From Arachis hypogaea (taxonomy: Eukaryota > Streptophyta > Magnoliopsida > Fabales > Fabaceae), in NCBI RefSeq assembly GCF_003086295.3, contig NW_027255455.1, forward strand, positions 489,904 through 553,903: a stretch of 64,000 nucleotides of DNA, read 5' to 3'. Shown in pieces: positions 62,001-64,000 of this stretch; the stretch's first letter is position 1, and every line of letters starts with the position of its first letter. Position numbers and translations under genes: made by a program. Under the pieces are notes generated by a model. The model made no database searches, was not told the origin of the DNA, and saw only the letters and a list, made by a program, of their open reading frames with translations.

Positions 62001-62392
62001 CAAGAAAACCCTAAAAAACTCTTAGAACTCTAAAAAGCCTAAAAAAATTCCAAAAAATCCTAGAAAACCGTAAAATATCCTAGAAAACCTTAGAAAATGC
62101 TAAAAAACCTAAGAATCATAGAAAACCCTAAAAAACACTAAAAATCCTAAAAATCACTAAAAACCCGAGAAAATCCTAGAAAACCCTAAAAATTCTAGAA
62201 AACCCTAAAAATCCTAGAAAACCCTCAAAACCCTAGAAAACCCTAGAAACTCCTAAAAATCCTAGAAAACCCTAGAAAACACTAGAAAACACTAGAAAAC
62301 CCTAGAAAATACTAGAAAACCCTAGAAAATACTAGAAAACCCTAGAAAACCATAAAAACCCTAGAAAACGCTTAAATACCCTAAAAATCCCT
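56045..62392 (-). repeat. Hybrid gamma/beta C-rich block (6.3 kb)
   Basis: From 56045 to about 58810 it follows gamma (42377 onward, offset about 13,660). From about 58832 to 62392 it follows beta' (51771-55320, offset 7,061 at the start and 7,072 at the end). The CGTAAAATATCCTTG landmark therefore appears twice, at about 57545 and 59565, 2,020 bp apart. No gene. Confidence 0.85.
56800..60850 (-). repeat. Tandem paralogous duplication of about 2.02 kb
   Basis: Two adjacent roughly 2.02-kb stretches meet near 58830. The first is gamma-derived and the second beta-derived. They agree closely from about 57230/59250 on and differ upstream in the unit-specific marks (AATCTTATAATATCC against AATCCTAGAATATCC). 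Confidence 0.8.
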
Positions 62393-62396
62393 ACGA
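62389..62396. other. Polarity junction CCCTACGA
   Basis: C-rich to G-rich switch at the end of the hybrid block. Confidence 0.88.
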
Positions 62397-63117
62397 TTTT
62401 TTAGGTTTTTCTAGGGTTGTTAGGGTTTTCTAGGCTTTTTTATGGTTTTTTTCAGCGTTTTCTAGGTTTTTATTTTTTCTAGGGTTTTTAGGGTTTTTTA
62501 GGGTTTTCTAGAGATTTTAAGGTTCTCTAGGGTTTTTAGGATTTTGTAGGATTTTTAGGGTTTTTTAGGAGTTTTTAGGATTCTCTAGCAGTTTTAGTGT
62601 TTTTTAGGGTTTTCTATGTTTTTTGTGGTTTTCTAGGGTTGTTAGGGTTTTTTAGGGTTTTCTAGTGGTTTTGAGAGTTTTTTAGTGTTTTTAGGGTTTT
62701 TAGAGTTTCTTAGAGTTTTTAGGGTTTTTTAAAGTTTTTTATGGTTTTCTAGGGTTTTTAGGGGGTTTTAGGTAGTTTTTAGGGTTTTCTAGGGTTTTCT
62801 AGGATTTTTTAGGGTTTGCTACGGTTTTTAGGATTTTTCTAGGAATTTTAGGATTTTTAGGGTTTTCTTGGGTTTTTAGTGTTTTTTCTAGGGTTTTTAG
62901 CATTTTTAGGGTTTTTAGAGTTTTTAGGGTTTTTTTAAGGTTTTAAGGGTTTTTAGGAAATTTTAGGGTTGTTTTTAGTGTTTTAGGATTTTTTGGGGTT
63001 TTCTATGATTTTTAAGAGTTTTTTAGGGTTTTTAGGTTTTCTTAGGTTTTTAGTGTTTTTAGAGTTTTCTATGGTTTTAGGATTTTTTAGGATTTTTTAG
63101 GGATTTTTAGGGTTGTT
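62393..63117 (+). repeat. Short G-rich block, beta type
   Basis: Lacks the gamma-specific TTCTAGCATTTTTTTAGG segment and ends like 55321-56044, confirming that the array is in beta register after the exchange at 58.8 kb. It differs from that copy in reading TTCTATGATTTTTAAGAG near 63001. Confidence 0.88.
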
Positions 63118-63125
63118 AATAACCC
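63110..63125. other. Polarity junction dyad GGGTTGTTAATAACCC
   Basis: Followed by AGAAACAC, a gamma-type flank with one A lost. Confidence 0.9.
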
Positions 63126-64000
63126 AGAAACACTAAAAAAACCCTACAAAACCCTAGAAAATGCGAAAAAATCCTAAAACCCTAAACCCGAGAAACCCTA
63201 TAAAACCCTTCAAAATCCTAGAAAATGCGAAAAGACCCAAGAGAATCCTAAAAAACTCTAGAAATCCCTAAAAAACCCTAGAAAACCATAAAAAACGCTA
63301 GAAAATCATAAAAAATCCTAAAAAAATCCTAGAAAATCCTAAAAACCCTAGAAAACAATAAAAAACTCTAACAACTCTAGAAAATCCAAAAAAACTCAAG
63401 AAAACCCTAAAAAAACTCTTAGAACTCTAAAAAAGCCTAAAAACCCCAAAAAACTCTAGAAAACCGTAAAATATCCTAGAAAACCTTAGAAAACCCTAAA
63501 AAACCCTTAGAATCATAGAAAACCTTAAAAAAGCAAAAAGATACAACAAAAAACCTAAAAAACACTCAAATCCTAGAAAAACCTAAAAAACACTCAAAAT
63601 CCTAGAAAACCCTAAAAAACCCTAGAAAACCCTAAAAACAAAAACCTAAAAATCCTAGAAAACCCTAAAAACCCTAGAAAACCCTAAAAAACTCTAACAA
63701 CTCTAGAAAATCCTAAAAAACTCAAGAAAACAATAAAAAAAATACTTAGAACTCTAAAAAAGCCCAAAAAACCCCAAAAAACCCTAGAAAACCGTAAAAT
63801 ATCCTAGAAAACCTTAGAAAACCCTAGGAATCATAGAAAACCCTAAAAAAGCTAAAAGATACTAGAAAACCCTAAAAAATACTAAAAATCCTAGAAACCC
63901 TAAAAAATACTAAAAACCCTAAAAAAAATCCTAGAAAACCCTAAAAACCCTAAAAACCAAAAAAAAAAAAAAAAAACCTAAAAAATCCTAAAAAACCTAC
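63118..64000 (-). repeat. Long C-rich block, gamma-like, running off the window
   Basis: Follows 42377 and 56045 to about 63950, including AATAAAAAAAATACTTAG near 63731, then becomes irregular at the A18 run. No gene. Confidence 0.9.
63959..63976. repeat. A18 homopolymer
   Basis: Eighteen consecutive A follow TAAAAACC. Gamma copies at this point read AACCCTAAAGAACCTAAAAAAAAGC. It is either an expansion or a local consensus error. Confidence 0.75.

Larger units (their letters stand above)
47477..63117. repeat. Right-half higher-order repeat, copy 2 (alpha'-beta'-gamma/beta hybrid)
   Basis: Follows copy 1 to about 58.8 kb and then repeats beta-type sequence, so this copy is about 2 kb longer and ends with a beta-type G-block. 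Confidence 0.85.

Noticed and set aside
1..64000. Protein-coding genes, tRNA or rRNA genes
   Set aside because: TAG or TAA in nearly every decamer closes all frames, and no non-repetitive stretch exists that could hold a structured RNA gene.
1..64000. CRISPR array
   Set aside because: Repeats of 10 bp with no unique spacers, and the ~300-bp modules are repetitive throughout.
1..64000. A functional chromosome end (terminal telomere)
   Set aside because: Units are heavily mutated and polarity flips many times. A telomerase-made end would be uniform, with the G-rich strand running toward the terminus.
1..64000. Transposon or retrotransposon insertion
   Set aside because: I saw no segment of non-telomere-like sequence, no long terminal repeats and no target duplications. 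The HOR copies arise from units of the array itself.

Overview
The window contains no gene that I can support. Apart from one run of 1,000 N (29225-30224) it is a single degenerate, telomere-like satellite. The basic unit is about 10 bp: TTTTTTAGGG alternating with TTTTCTAGGG on one strand, and CCCTAAAAAA with CCCTAGAAAA on the other, with 9- and 11-bp variants and frequent single-base changes (GGA, GTG, ACGG, TATGG). GC is roughly one third, judged from the motif. A stop codon (TAG or TAA) recurs in nearly every decamer, and 10 is not a multiple of 3, so all frames close within tens of bases. A nuclear eukaryotic heterochromatic array (subtelomeric, pericentromeric or centromeric) is the natural reading. 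The telomere-like unit and two short perfect CCCTAAA runs (36672-36696, 50336-50360) suggest a plant or green-lineage genome. The decamer TTTTTTAGGG is the one known as the telomere repeat of Cestrum (Solanaceae), but I cannot name the species.

The array is built in tiers: (1) the decamer; (2) a module of about 300 bp, recognisable by landmarks such as TAGTATCTTTTAGC and AGAGTTGTTAGAG; (3) blocks of uniform strand polarity from 0.7 to 6.4 kb that flip polarity at a few recurrent junction sequences; (4) higher-order repeats (HORs) of several blocks. Left of the gap the pattern is a long G-rich block, a GTTAAC junction, a short (about 1.0-1.1 kb) C-rich block, a CCTAGG-type junction, then the next long G-rich block. 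Four such units (called A, B, C, D here) make a HOR of about 14.6-14.7 kb: A 788-7108, B 7108-9668, C 9668-12370, D 12370-15375, then A' 15375-21824, B' 21824-24367, C' 24367-27073 and a hybrid D'/B from 27073 into the gap.

Right of the gap the same family is in the opposite orientation: long C-rich blocks and short (0.7-0.8 kb) G-rich blocks, with junctions that are reverse complements of those on the left. Three units (alpha, beta, gamma) make a HOR of about 13.65 kb: gamma0 30225-33830 (truncated), alpha 33831-36380, beta 36381-42376, gamma 42377-47476, alpha' 47477-50044, beta' 50045-56044, a gamma/beta hybrid 56045-63117, then gamma-like sequence to the end. The gap therefore lies where the family's orientation reverses. 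This is either a real inversion inside the array or a scaffolding error.

The most informative features are the strand-flipping architecture, the inverted halves, two out-of-register exchange junctions (about 27.79-27.83 kb and 58.81-58.83 kb), a deletion joining opposite-polarity blocks at 33.13 kb, and A-tracts repeating at about the helical period, which predicts curved DNA. Unit boundaries and offsets were counted from landmark strings, not from alignments. No percent identities were computed.
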